Source: Variovorax sp. J22P240 (GTDB lineage Bacteria > Pseudomonadota > Gammaproteobacteria > Burkholderiales > Burkholderiaceae_C). Taken from it: a stretch of DNA of 64,000 nt. The DNA lies in assembly GCF_030316855.1 (NCBI RefSeq), contig NZ_JASZYR010000018.1:42141-106140 (forward strand), read 5' to 3'. The notes under the pieces are model-generated. The model was not told where the DNA came from and did no database searches. It saw nothing but the letters and a program-made list of their open reading frames with translations. The translations under genes were made by a program, and so were the position numbers. Shown piece after piece: positions 55,871 through 64,000 of this stretch (position 1 is the stretch's first letter; each line of letters starts with the position of its first letter).

Positions 55871-58800
55871 CACGGCGCGCCGACCTGCCTCGCACGCGCA
55901 GCGAATTCCTCCATGCCGACGGCGTGCTCGTCATCGTGCGTGAGACGCCGCCCGCGCCGCCGCCGGCCAAGGGCCAGCCAGCGCTGGTGGCGGGCAATCC
56001 GGCGGAAGGGCCGGAGGTGCTGCTCGCGATCTGGGACGACGGCAGCGCCACGGCGCTGAACGGCCACGTCGATCTCGGCACGGGCATCCAGACGGCGCTG
56101 TCGCAGATCGTGGCGGAAGAGCTGGACCTGCCGATGGCGCAAGTCCGCATGATGCTGGGCGACACGGCGCGTGTGCCGAACCAGGGCGCGACGATCGCGA
56201 GTGCGTCGATCCAGATTCACGCTGGTCCGTTGCGCCATGCCGCCGCACAGGCGCGGGCCTGGCTGGTGGCTCAAGCCTCCGAGCACTTCGGCGTGCAGGC
56301 CGAGCTGCTCCAGGTGCGCGATGGGCGCATCCATGCCGGCGACGATCCCGCCTTCAGTGTCGGATTCGGCGAACTGGTAGCGGGTGGGCGCACGGTGCTG
56401 CAGCTCGACACGGTCTCGCGCGTGAAGAATCCGTCGGACTACCGCATCGTCGGCAGCTCGATGCCGCGCGTCGACATCCCGGCCAAGCTCTCGGGCGAGC
56501 TAGTCTTCGTGCACGACATGCGCGTGCCCGGCATGCTGCATGGCCGCATGGTGCGGCCGCCATACGCGGGCGCGGACCACGGCGACTACATCGGCAACAC
56601 GCTGGAGTCGGTCGACGAATCCTCCGTTGCGCACATTCCCGGCATTCGCGCCGTGGTCGTGATCCGTGATTTCGTCGGCGTCGTGGCGGAACGCGAGGAG
56701 CATGCCGAGCAGGCGTTGCGCGAACTGCGCGTGACGTGGAAAGCGTGGCCCGGCCTGGCGTCGCTCGACGACCTCGAGGGTGCATTGCGCGCCAATCCCG
56801 CCACGCAGCGGCTGCTGGTGGATGAAGGCGATGTGGACGGCGCGCTTGCGGCGGCTGCCGAGCCGATGCCGCGCACCTATGTGTGGCCGTACCAGATGCA
56901 TGCGTCCATCGGGCCTTCGTGCGCGCTCGCGCATTGGGAGCCCGTTGGCGACGATGGATTCAGGTTGCGCGTGTGGGCCGGATCGCAGAACCCGCATGTA
57001 CTGCGCGCCGATCTTGCGAAGCTGATGAGCCTCGACGACCTGGAGGTCGATGTCGTGCGGATGGAAGCGGCCGGCTGCTACGGGCGCAACGGCGCGGATG
57101 ACGTCGCGGCCGATGCGGCGCTGCTCGCACGCGCAGTCGGCGCGCCGGTGCGCGTGCAGCTCACGCGCGAGCAGGAGCATGCGTGGGAGCCCAAGGGCGC
57201 CGCGCAGCTCATGCAGATCCGCGGCGGACTCGACGCGGACGGCAGCGTCGCGGCCTACGACTTCGAGACCTCGTATCCGTCGAACGGCGCGCCCACGCTC
57301 GCGTTGCTGCTCACGCGCACCATCGAACCCGTGGCGCAGGCTTTCGAGATGGGTGACCGCACGGCGCGGCCGCCCTATGCCTACGGGAACCTGCGCGTGA
57401 AGGTCAACGACATGGCGCCGATCGTCCGCGCCTCGTGGCTGCGCGGCGTGTCGGCGCTGCCGAGTTCGTTCGCCCACGAGTCCTATGTCGATGAACTCGC
57501 GACGGCGGCGGGTGTCGATCCGGTGGCGTTCCGGCTGCGGCATCTCCACGATCCGCGCGCGGCCGAGCTGGTGCGCGAGACAGCGCAGAAGGCCGGCTGG
57601 CGCTTGCGCGCCGGGCCGCAGGAAAACTCGGAGGGTGGCCTCGGGCCGGGTGGCGACATCCTGTTCGGCCAGGGCTTTGCGTATGCGCGCTACGTGCACA
57701 GCAAGTGGCCGGGTTTTGGCGCGGCGTGGTCGGCATGGGTGGCGGATGTGGAGGTGAATCGCAAGACGGGCGAGGTGCACGTTCGCCGCGTGGTCGTGGG
57801 GCACGATGCGGGCCTGATGGTCAACCCGGCAGGGGTCGAGCATCAAATCCACGGCAACGTGATCCAGACGACCAGTCGCGCTCTGAAGGAACGCGTGCAG
57901 TTCGCGCCGCAGTCGGGGTCGGGAGGCGAGTTGCTTCCTGGCGTGCGGCCGCCGGGGGTGGTCGCGAGCCGCGAGTGGGGCAGCTATCCGATCATCAACT
58001 TCCGCGAAGTGCCGGTGATCGAGGTGATGCACATGCAGCGGCCCGGCGAGCCGCCGCTCGGCGCGGGGGAGTCGTCGTCGGTGCCGGGGACGGCGGCGAT
58101 TGCGAATGCGATCTTCGATGCGACGGGGGTGCGCTTCCGGGCGCCGCCGTTCACGCCCGAAGTCGTCCGTGCGGCGTTGAATCCTCTCCCTGCCGCCGTC
58201 CCGCCCCCATCCCAGCCTTCCCCCAGAGAGGGAAGGAGCGAGCCGCCCGCCTCCGCACCCTGGCCGCGTCGCAAGGCGCTTTGGGTCAGCGCAGGCGCAC
58301 TGGTCGTCGGCGCCGTAGGCGTGATCCTAGGCCTGCTCGGCTGGCGCTCCACGATCGCGCCTGTCTCCCTCAGCGCCCCCGTCTACAGCGAAGCCACCAT
58401 CGAACGCGGCCGCACGCTCGCGGCTCTCGGCGACTGCGCCGTCTGCCACACCGCATCCGGCGGTACGTCCAACGCCGGCGGCCGTCCGATGGAAACTCCC
58501 TTCGGCACCATCTACACGACCAACCTCACGCCCGATGCCGACACCGGCCTCGGCCGCTGGTCCTTCAGCGCCTTCCAGCGCGCGATGCGTGAGGGCATCT
58601 CGCGCGACGGCCATCACCTCTACCCCGCCTTCCCCTACACCGCCTTCGCGAAGACCAGCGACGACGACCTGCAGGCGCTCTACGCGTACTTCATGTCGCT
58701 GCCGGCCGTGAGCGCCGAAACGCCGAAGGCGCAACTGAAGTTCCCTTTCGGCCTGCGTCCGCTCATGGCGGGATGGAACGCTCTCTTCCATGACCCGTCG

Positions 58801-59571
58801 CCGCTTCAACCCGTGGCCGCGCAGAGCGCCGAATGGAACCGCGGCGCCTATCTGGTCAACGGTCTCGGCCATTGCGGCGCCTGCCACACGCCGCGCAACG
58901 CGCTGGGCGCGGAGCAGAGCGGCAAGGCCTTCCTGTCGGGCGCGATGGTCGATGGCTGGGAGGCGCCGGCGCTGACTTCGCTGTCGACGGCGGCGGTGCC
59001 CTGGAACGCGGAGGCACTCTACGGCTACCTGCGCAACGGCCATGCCCAGGACCACGGCGTCGCCGGTGGCCCGATGGCGGAGGTGGTGCGCGAACTCGCC
59101 GCCGTGCCGGACGCGGACATCCGCGCCATGGCGACCTACCTGGCTTCCTTCCAGCCGAACGTCGCCGAAGAAGCGGCGGCCGCAGAGGCCCGGCGCGTCG
59201 TCGCCACCGCGGCCGGCAACGCGGGCCAACTGCTGGGCCCCGCCCAGCGCATGTTCGACGGCGCCTGCGCAGCCTGCCATCACGACGGCGACGGCCCCAC
59301 GCTGCTCGGCGTGAACACGCCGCTCGCACTCAACAGCAACCTGACGAGCGCACTGCCGGACAACCTGCTGCGCACGATCCTCGATGGCGTGCGCGAGCCG
59401 GCTTCGCGCGACATCGGCTTCATGCCCGCTTTCCGTGAGGCGCTGGACGATGCGCAGATCGCCGAGCTCGCCGGCTACATGCGTGCGCGTTTCGCGCCTC
59501 ATGAACCGCCGTGGGCCGATCTGCCGCAAAGCGTCGCCCGCGTACGCGCGACCGCCGCCGCTGCGCGTTGA
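55867..59571 (+). CDS. nicB: Nicotinate dehydrogenase, molybdopterin/cytochrome c subunit (NicB-like)
   Basis: 1234 residues. Residues 1 to about 770 are the molybdenum-binding domain of the IorB type. A proline-rich linker and one membrane helix (about 800-822) lead to a cytochrome c region with three haem motifs: CAVCH at 857, CGACH at 1003 and CAACH at 1134. This matches Pseudomonas putida NicB, which hydroxylates nicotinate to 6-hydroxynicotinate and sends electrons to the respiratory chain. It starts at a GTG overlapping the nicA stop. The linker DNA (58186-58250) looks like an intergenic palindromic element read in frame. Confidence 0.9.
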   Translation: MTRRADLPRTRSEFLHADGVLVIVRETPPAPPPAKGQPALVAGNPAEGPEVLLAIWDDGSATALNGHVDLGTGIQTALSQIVAEELDLPMAQVRMMLGDTARVPNQGATIASASIQIHAGPLRHAAAQARAWLVAQASEHFGVQAELLQVRDGRIHAGDDPAFSVGFGELVAGGRTVLQLDTVSRVKNPSDYRIVGSSMPRVDIPAKLSGELVFVHDMRVPGMLHGRMVRPPYAGADHGDYIGNTLESVDESSVAHIPGIRAVVVIRDFVGVVAEREEHAEQALRELRVTWKAWPGLASLDDLEGALRANPATQRLLVDEGDVDGALAAAAEPMPRTYVWPYQMHASIGPSCALAHWEPVGDDGFRLRVWAGSQNPHVLRADLAKLMSLDDLEVDVVRMEAAGCYGRNGADDVAADAALLARAVGAPVRVQLTREQEHAWEPKGAAQLMQIRGGLDADGSVAAYDFETSYPSNGAPTLALLLTRTIEPVAQAFEMGDRTARPPYAYGNLRVKVNDMAPIVRASWLRGVSALPSSFAHESYVDELATAAGVDPVAFRLRHLHDPRAAELVRETAQKAGWRLRAGPQENSEGGLGPGGDILFGQGFAYARYVHSKWPGFGAAWSAWVADVEVNRKTGEVHVRRVVVGHDAGLMVNPAGVEHQIHGNVIQTTSRALKERVQFAPQSGSGGELLPGVRPPGVVASREWGSYPIINFREVPVIEVMHMQRPGEPPLGAGESSSVPGTAAIANAIFDATGVRFRAPPFTPEVVRAALNPLPAAVPPPSQPSPREGRSEPPASAPWPRRKALWVSAGALVVGAVGVILGLLGWRSTIAPVSLSAPVYSEATIERGRTLAALGDCAVCHTASGGTSNAGGRPMETPFGTIYTTNLTPDADTGLGRWSFSAFQRAMREGISRDGHHLYPAFPYTAFAKTSDDDLQALYAYFMSLPAVSAETPKAQLKFPFGLRPLMAGWNALFHDPSPLQPVAAQSAEWNRGAYLVNGLGHCGACHTPRNALGAEQSGKAFLSGAMVDGWEAPALTSLSTAAVPWNAEALYGYLRNGHAQDHGVAGGPMAEVVRELAAVPDADIRAMATYLASFQPNVAEEAAAAEARRVVATAAGNAGQLLGPAQRMFDGACAACHHDGDGPTLLGVNTPLALNSNLTSALPDNLLRTILDGVREPASRDIGFMPAFREALDDAQIAELAGYMRARFAPHEPPWADLPQSVARVRATAAAAR
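58216..58236. repeat. Palindromic element inside nicB linker
   Basis: CCTTCCC-N7-GGGAAGG, a 7-bp stem within an AT-poor, pyrimidine-rich tract of the nicB-like linker. It resembles the intergenic hairpin at 42968-42986 (same CCCTC/GAGGG character). Confidence 0.45.
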
Positions 59572-59630
59572 CAAGTACGATCCGCGATGCAGAGGCCGAA
59601 TCAGCGGCCCGTTCACCTGGAGACCCTCGC

Positions 59631-60815
59631 ATGACATCGATGCTTTCGCCCGCCCAGTCCCTGCCTCGCGATGCAGATCGCGCCACCCTGATCGGCCGGC
59701 TCTGGCTGCCGGATGTCGGTCCGGTGCTGGTCGCGGTGCACGAGGGCGGCCTGCACGATCTCTCGCACATCGCCGCGACGGCCAGCCAGCTGCTCGAACT
59801 CGATGACCCCGTGGGCGCGGTTCGGCAGGGCCTGCGCGACGACAGGACCGCGCGCGTCGCCTCGCTCGAAGCGGCGCTCGCCAACAGCGACGAATCCCGC
59901 CGCGACGCGCAGCACCCGTGGCTGCTCGCGCCCTGCGATCTCCAGGCCGTCAAGGCCAGTGGCGTGACCTTCATCTCCAGCCTGCTCGAAAGAGTGATCG
60001 AGGAGCAGGCTCGCGGCGACGCCTCCAAGGCCGAATCCATCCGTGCCGCGCTCGGCGGCGTGCTGGGCGACAACCTGGCCGGCATCGTGCCCGGTTCGCC
60101 GCAGGCCCAGAAGGTGAAGGAAGTGCTGATCGCGCAGGGTGCGTGGTCGCAGTACCTGGAGGTGGGCATCGGCCCCGACGCCGAGATCTTCACCAAGGCG
60201 CCCGTGCTGTCCGCGGTCGGTGCCGGCGCCGACGTGGGCATCCATTCACGGTCGGTCTGGAACAACCCTGAGCCCGAGGTCGTGCTCGCCGTCAACAGCC
60301 GCGGCCAGACGCTCGGCGCGGCGCTGGGCAACGACGTCAACCTGCGCGACTTCGAAGGCCGCAGTGCGCTGCTGCTCGGCAAGGCGAAAGACAACAACGC
60401 GTCCTGTGCGATCGGGCCTTTCATCCGCCTCTTCGACGAGCATTTCGGCATCGACGACGTGCGCCGCATCACCGTGGCGCTGCGCGTGGTCGGGCCGGAA
60501 GGCTTCACGCTCGAAGGATCGAGCTCGCTGTCGAAGATCAGCCGCGACCCGCTCGATATCGTGTCGCAGGCGATCGGTCCGCACCACGCCTATCCCGACG
60601 GCCTGATGCTGTTCCTCGGCACCATGTTCGCTCCCACGCAGGACCGTCACGGCCCGGGCCAGGGGTTCACGCACGTGGTGGGCGACAGGGTGACCATCTC
60701 GGCGCCCGAACTCGGCGCGCTCGAAAACAGGGTCGTGCACTCCGACCAGGCGGCGCGCTGGTCCTTCGGCATCGGCGCGCTGATGCGCAATCTCGCCGGA
60801 CGCGGAGTCATTTGA
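59631..60815 (+). CDS. Fumarylacetoacetate hydrolase family protein
   Basis: 394 residues with a FAH-type C-terminal domain: VGIGPDAEIFTKAPVLSAVG near 175, NPEPEVVLAVNSRG near 212 (metal-binding acidic residues), NDVNLRDFEGRS near 235 and CAIGPFIRLFDEH near 255. Members cleave or decarboxylate 2-oxo acids or isomerise unsaturated diacids. As the last gene of the nicotinate island it may act on a ring-cleavage product such as a formylglutarate derivative (inference). The ATG at 59631 is eight bases from GGAG. Repeat copy 5 follows the stop. Confidence 0.85.
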   Translation: MTSMLSPAQSLPRDADRATLIGRLWLPDVGPVLVAVHEGGLHDLSHIAATASQLLELDDPVGAVRQGLRDDRTARVASLEAALANSDESRRDAQHPWLLAPCDLQAVKASGVTFISSLLERVIEEQARGDASKAESIRAALGGVLGDNLAGIVPGSPQAQKVKEVLIAQGAWSQYLEVGIGPDAEIFTKAPVLSAVGAGADVGIHSRSVWNNPEPEVVLAVNSRGQTLGAALGNDVNLRDFEGRSALLLGKAKDNNASCAIGPFIRLFDEHFGIDDVRRITVALRVVGPEGFTLEGSSSLSKISRDPLDIVSQAIGPHHAYPDGLMLFLGTMFAPTQDRHGPGQGFTHVVGDRVTISAPELGALENRVVHSDQAARWSFGIGALMRNLAGRGVI

Positions 60816-60907
60816 TCTCCCCCAGGCTCGCGCACTTCGTGTCGCTCTCCACCCCCCTCTCCGGGGGCAAACCCGGTGGCCCGGCGGAGCCGGTTCCACG
60901 GGTTTTC
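60816..60907 (+). repeat. Dispersed three-hairpin repeat, copy 5 (after the FAH-family gene)
   Basis: It starts directly after the TGA (TCTCCCCCAGGCT). Hairpin 0 is GCGCAC-TTC-GTG[T]CGC. Hairpin I is CCCCC-TCTCC-GGGGG. Hairpin II is AAACCC[G]GTGG / CCACGGGTTT around CCGGC-GGA-GCCGG, with compensated changes at three stem positions relative to copy 4. Confidence 0.9.
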
Positions 60908-60912
60908 TCGCA

Positions 60913-62145
60913 TCAGGTCTGGGCCAGCCGCGCGTGCTGGGCACCGAGCAGGGCGAAGACGGCCACGACGCTCGCCGCCAGCAGGATCCACAGCCCGGTC
61001 GTGTAGCCACCCGTTGGCGTCCACAGCAGTCCGAGCAGCAGCGGGGCGACGGCGCGCGCGATGGCGCTCGGCAGGCCGAGCGCGCCATTGAGCGTGGCGA
61101 CGTGCTCGCGATCGACGTACTGCGCGATGGCGGTGCCCTTGACGATGGTCAGCATCCCGTTGCCCATGCCGTAGAACAGTACGAACCACAAGGCAGCCAC
61201 CGGATGGCCGGCGCCCGCCAGCAGCATGACGAGGCCGAGCGGAATCAGGCAGGGGATCAGCCGATTCGCCAAGTGCAGGTCGAAGTGGTGTTCGAAGAAG
61301 TAGAGCAGGGCGCGCCCGAACACCTGCATGATGCCGATGCTCGCCGGCACCGCGATGGCCCAGGCTTCCGGCAAGCCCGCGCCGCGCAGCAGGCTGACCA
61401 TGTGGGGTGGCAGGGCGGCGGTCACCGCCATGAGCAGTACGGTGAAGACGCCGATCAGCAGGAAGGGCGCGCTGCGCAGGTGGTGCGCGACGGAAGGACG
61501 ATCGGACGGGCGTCCGCCTGCCGCCAACTCGGTGCGACGCCCCGGCGCGTTTCGCAGGATGCGGAAGTGCAGCGGCACGCACACGCAAAGGTGGACGGCC
61601 GCGAGCACCCACAGCGCATGCCGCCAGCCGAGCTGCGCGATCAACCATGCATCCAGCGGAATGAAGACGGTGCTCGCCAGGCCGCCCAGAAAAGTCAAGG
61701 TAATGATCGCGCGCCGGAAGTCATTCGGAAAGCGGCGCGTGACGATCGAGAAGGCCGGGCTGTAGAGCGTCGCCGACAACCCGGCGCCGAGCAGGAGCCA
61801 CACGGCATAGAAGCCTGCCGCACCGTTCACGAAGCTGTGGAGCAGCAGACCGGCCGCAATGACGAGCGAGCCGCCCGTCATCACCGCGCGCTCGTGACCG
61901 CGATCGATCCAGCGGCCCACGGACCACGCCATCGCGCCTTCGGCCAGCAGGGCGAGGCTGAAGGCGAGCGACGACTGCGCGCGGCTCAGGCCGAGTTCGC
62001 GTTCCACCGGCTCCATCAGCAAGGCGAAGGTGTAGAAGACGCTGCCCCAGGTGATGAGCTGGCCGACGGAGAGCCAGGCGACGAGGCGGCGGTCGTAGGG
62101 CGAAGAGGGGGACAGTGGCGTGTGCGACGTTGCGGTAGAGCCCAT
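60913..62145 (-). CDS. Major facilitator superfamily transporter
   Basis: 410 residues with 12 predicted membrane helices, the loop motif GRWIDRGHERAVM between helices 2 and 3, and RRFPNDFRRAI after helix 4. No substrate signature is evident. The ATG at 62145 gives a short polar N-terminus before the first helix (LVAWLSVGQLITWGSVFYTF). It lies 25 bp after yifB on the same strand and converges with the nicotinate island. Confidence 0.88.
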   Translation of the reverse strand: MGSTATSHTPLSPSSPYDRRLVAWLSVGQLITWGSVFYTFALLMEPVERELGLSRAQSSLAFSLALLAEGAMAWSVGRWIDRGHERAVMTGGSLVIAAGLLLHSFVNGAAGFYAVWLLLGAGLSATLYSPAFSIVTRRFPNDFRRAIITLTFLGGLASTVFIPLDAWLIAQLGWRHALWVLAAVHLCVCVPLHFRILRNAPGRRTELAAGGRPSDRPSVAHHLRSAPFLLIGVFTVLLMAVTAALPPHMVSLLRGAGLPEAWAIAVPASIGIMQVFGRALLYFFEHHFDLHLANRLIPCLIPLGLVMLLAGAGHPVAALWFVLFYGMGNGMLTIVKGTAIAQYVDREHVATLNGALGLPSAIARAVAPLLLGLLWTPTGGYTTGLWILLAASVVAVFALLGAQHARLAQT

Positions 62146-62170
62146 GGCCTCGAACTCTACCGGCCGCCCG

Positions 62171-63712
62171 TCAACCAGCCGCGCGCAGCGCCCGCCGGTA
62201 CTGCACGGCCTCCGCGACATGTGCCACCTCCACCGCGGCCGCGCCGGCCAGATCGGCGATCGTCCGGGCCACTTTCAACGCCCGGTGCGTGCTGCGTGCC
62301 GACCAGCCCAGCTTGGCAGCCGCCGTGTGCATGAACTTCAGGGCATCCGGTGCCAGTGACGCGTGCCGGTCGATCTCGGCGCCTTGCAACCCCTGATTGG
62401 TCTTTCCCTGCCGCGCCAACGCCCGCTCGCGCGCCTCGCCCGCGCGGTCGCGGATCGCGTCGGTCGCTTCACCGGCCGGTGCGTCCAGCAATTGCTCGGC
62501 CGACACCGCGGGCACCTCGATGTGGATATCGATGCGGTCCAGCAGCGGGCCGCTGATCTTGCCCTGGTAGCGCGACACCTGATCGGGCGTGCACCGGCAG
62601 GCCTTGAGCGTCGACCCGAGATAACCGCACGGGCACGGATTCATCGCCGCAATCATTTGGAAGCGCGCGGGGAATTCCGCACGCCGCGCAGCACGGGCGA
62701 TCGTGATGGTCCCCGTCTCCAGCGGCTCGCGCAGCGCCTCCAGCGAGGCCCGTGCGAACTCGGGGAATTCATCCAGAAAGAGCACGCCGTGATGCGCCAG
62801 CGAAATCTCGCCCGGCCGTGGCGGCGAACCGCCGCCGACCATCGCCACGGCACTGGCCGTGTGATGTGGGCTCGAAGTCGGCCGGCGCATCCAGCGTTCA
62901 ACCGCGAAGCGGCCGCCGAGGCTGGCGACGGCCGCGCTTTCGAGCGCTTCCTGCACGCTCATCGCGGGCAGCAGTCCGGCGAAACGCTGCGCCAGCATCG
63001 ACTTGCCCGAGCCGGGCGGCCCGACCATCAAAAGGCTGTGGCCGCCAGCCGCCGCGATCTCCAGGGCGCGCTTCGCGCCGGCATGGCCCTTCACGTCGGC
63101 GAGGTCGGCATGGCGCAGGGCCGGCCCCTGTGGCGCGGCCATCACTCTGGCCCAGCCGTCATCGCCGGGTTCGGTTGGCAATGGGCTTTCGCTTGGAGGA
63201 AGAAACTGCCGCACGACATCGAGCAGGTGCCGCGCGCCGTAGACCTCGGCGCCAGGCACCAGTGAAGCCTCCTGCGCGCTGTCGGCCGGGAGCACGAGCC
63301 GCGTCGCGATCCCGCTGATATGTAACGCGAGCGCCATGGCAAGCGCACCACGCACGGGCCTCAGCTGCCCCGAGAGCGAGAGCTCGCCGGCGAACTCGTG
63401 GCCCGCCAGCCGGGCCGCCTCGATCTGGCCGCTGGCCGCCAGGATGCCCAGCGCGATCGGCAAGTCGAAGCGCCCGGAGTCCTTGGGCAGGTCCGCCGGC
63501 GCGAGGTTGACCGTGATCCGCTTGTTGTTCGGGAATTCGAGACCGGCGTTCTGGATGGCCGATCGCACGCGTTCCCGTGCTTCCTTGACTTCCACATCTG
63601 CCAGGCCGACCAGTGTGAAGCTGGGCAACCCGTTGGCCAGATGCACCTCGACCGTGACGCTGGCCGCTTCAAGACCCAGCAAGGCGCGGCTTTGCACCAA
63701 AGACAGACTCAT
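62171..63712 (-). CDS. yifB: YifB/ComM-family Mg-chelatase-like AAA ATPase
   Basis: 513 residues: an N-terminal Lon-protease-like fold (about 1-170), a Mg-chelatase AAA core with Walker A GPPGSGKSML (near 230) and LFLDEFPEF Walker B near 320, then a zinc-type segment NPCPCGYLG...CRC near 370. A homologue, ComM, is a hexameric helicase for branch migration in natural transformation. The ATG at 63712 has GGAG five bases before it; a TTG six codons upstream is less likely. It is divergent from the TorF-like porin gene. Confidence 0.94.
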   Translation of the reverse strand: MSLSLVQSRALLGLEAASVTVEVHLANGLPSFTLVGLADVEVKEARERVRSAIQNAGLEFPNNKRITVNLAPADLPKDSGRFDLPIALGILAASGQIEAARLAGHEFAGELSLSGQLRPVRGALAMALALHISGIATRLVLPADSAQEASLVPGAEVYGARHLLDVVRQFLPPSESPLPTEPGDDGWARVMAAPQGPALRHADLADVKGHAGAKRALEIAAAGGHSLLMVGPPGSGKSMLAQRFAGLLPAMSVQEALESAAVASLGGRFAVERWMRRPTSSPHHTASAVAMVGGGSPPRPGEISLAHHGVLFLDEFPEFARASLEALREPLETGTITIARAARRAEFPARFQMIAAMNPCPCGYLGSTLKACRCTPDQVSRYQGKISGPLLDRIDIHIEVPAVSAEQLLDAPAGEATDAIRDRAGEARERALARQGKTNQGLQGAEIDRHASLAPDALKFMHTAAAKLGWSARSTHRALKVARTIADLAGAAAVEVAHVAEAVQYRRALRAAG

Positions 63713-63729
63713 TTCGCTCCCTATCCCCA

Positions 63730-63745
63730 AGATGGTGCGCCATCT
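63730..63745. promoter_or_regulatory. Palindrome upstream of the sigma-54 promoter
   Basis: AGATGG-TGCG-CCATCT, a perfect 6-bp inverted repeat 62 bp upstream of the sigma-54 element. The position suits an enhancer-type activator, but it is not a canonical NtrC site. Confidence 0.4.
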
Positions 63746-63807
63746 CTTGTTTCATGTTACGACGTGCATCCTTGGTCGCTACCCGGCTCCGCAGGCTTGT
63801 TGACAGT

Positions 63808-63825
63808 TTGGCACGCTCCCTGCTT
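63808..63825 (+). promoter_or_regulatory. Sigma-54 (-24/-12) promoter
   Basis: TTGGCACGCTCCCTGCTT has the -24 GG and -12 GC of RpoN promoters with the standard 10-bp interval, and the full TGGCACG box. It lies 46 bp upstream of the TorF-like porin ATG, implying nitrogen-controlled expression. Confidence 0.85.
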
Positions 63826-63871
63826 TGACATGGTTTCCACACCACTTCAAAACACTCCGAGGAGTCACTCG

Positions 63872-64000
63872 ATGATGCACCGTAAATCCGTTCTGGTCCT
63901 GGCCGTGAGCGCCCTTGCCGCCATGCCGATGCTCGCTGGCGCGCAGACTGCCGAGCCGCCGAACCTCACGGGCAACGTGGCGCTGACCACCAATTACAAA
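63872..64000 (+). CDS. TorF-like outer-membrane porin, N-terminal part (3' end outside window)
   Basis: 43 residues are visible: a signal peptide (MMHRKSVLVLAVSALAAM, cleavage near LAGAQ) followed by NLTGNVALTTNYK, the start typical of TorF-family putative porins. GGAG lies seven bases before the ATG. In many Burkholderiales such a porin precedes glnK and amtB, and the sigma-54 promoter here agrees with nitrogen control; those genes would lie beyond the window. Confidence 0.75.
   Translation, partial: MMHRKSVLVLAVSALAAMPMLAGAQTAEPPNLTGNVALTTNYK

Noticed and set aside
42994..60815. Nicotinate island as an integrated mobile element
   Set aside because: No integrase, transposase, flanking tRNA or direct repeats seen; composition resembles the rest of the window.

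Overview
The window is a high-GC chromosomal segment of a betaproteobacterium, most likely Comamonadaceae and probably Variovorax or a close relative. Reasons: methionine synthase is split into two genes, an S-adenosylhomocysteine (SAH) riboswitch precedes the second half, PEP carboxykinase is the GTP type, a YifB gene diverges from a TorF-like porin behind a sigma-54 promoter, and a structured intergenic repeat is scattered between genes. The genus is inference. I see no rRNA, tRNA, transposase, phage gene or CRISPR array.

Layout. 1-13.4 kb is mostly housekeeping: a partial Fe-S oxidoreductase, metallophosphoesterase, LysR regulator, pckG, threonine ammonia-lyase, a tandem-AAA ATPase, an S41 protease lipoprotein and recQ. 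13.5-20.8 kb (minus) is one operon: a branched-chain-type ABC transporter with an acyl-CoA ligase and an exported cyclase-family protein. 21.1-33.2 kb (plus) is a histidine-utilisation region: a NitT/TauT-type ABC transporter, then hutC-H-U-D-I-F-G (the five-step route through formylglutamate) and a HisC-like aminotransferase. Three operator-like sites with the core TGTMTAKACA frame it. 33.3-39.6 kb holds the split methionine synthase; an SH3 protein, a LysR regulator and a PACE efflux protein lie between the halves. 39.7-42.8 kb is a GT-C / GT2 / GtrA glycan-modification cassette.

43.0-60.8 kb looks like a nicotinamide/nicotinate degradation island. A Tat-exported nicotinamidase would make nicotinate and an ABC transporter would import it. 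A NicAB-type molybdenum hydroxylase with a three-haem tail would give 6-hydroxynicotinate. That would then go to a 6-hydroxynicotinate reductase (Hnr-like, Fe-S) and an enamidase (Ena-like), the reductive route known from Eubacterium barkeri, with a ferredoxin-NADP reductase as likely electron donor. A TetR regulator sits in the cluster, and two inverted repeats lie in the divergent promoter. A UPF0280 (ApbE-superfamily) protein, two DUF1185 paralogues and a fumarylacetoacetase-family protein are accessory genes.

60.9-64.0 kb holds an MFS transporter, yifB and the first 43 codons of a TorF-like porin.

The most unusual signal is non-coding. Five copies of a roughly 92-bp repeat each begin 3-7 nt after a TGA stop codon, always in the orientation of the gene just ended. 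Each folds into three hairpins, and base changes between copies are compensated on the opposite arm.
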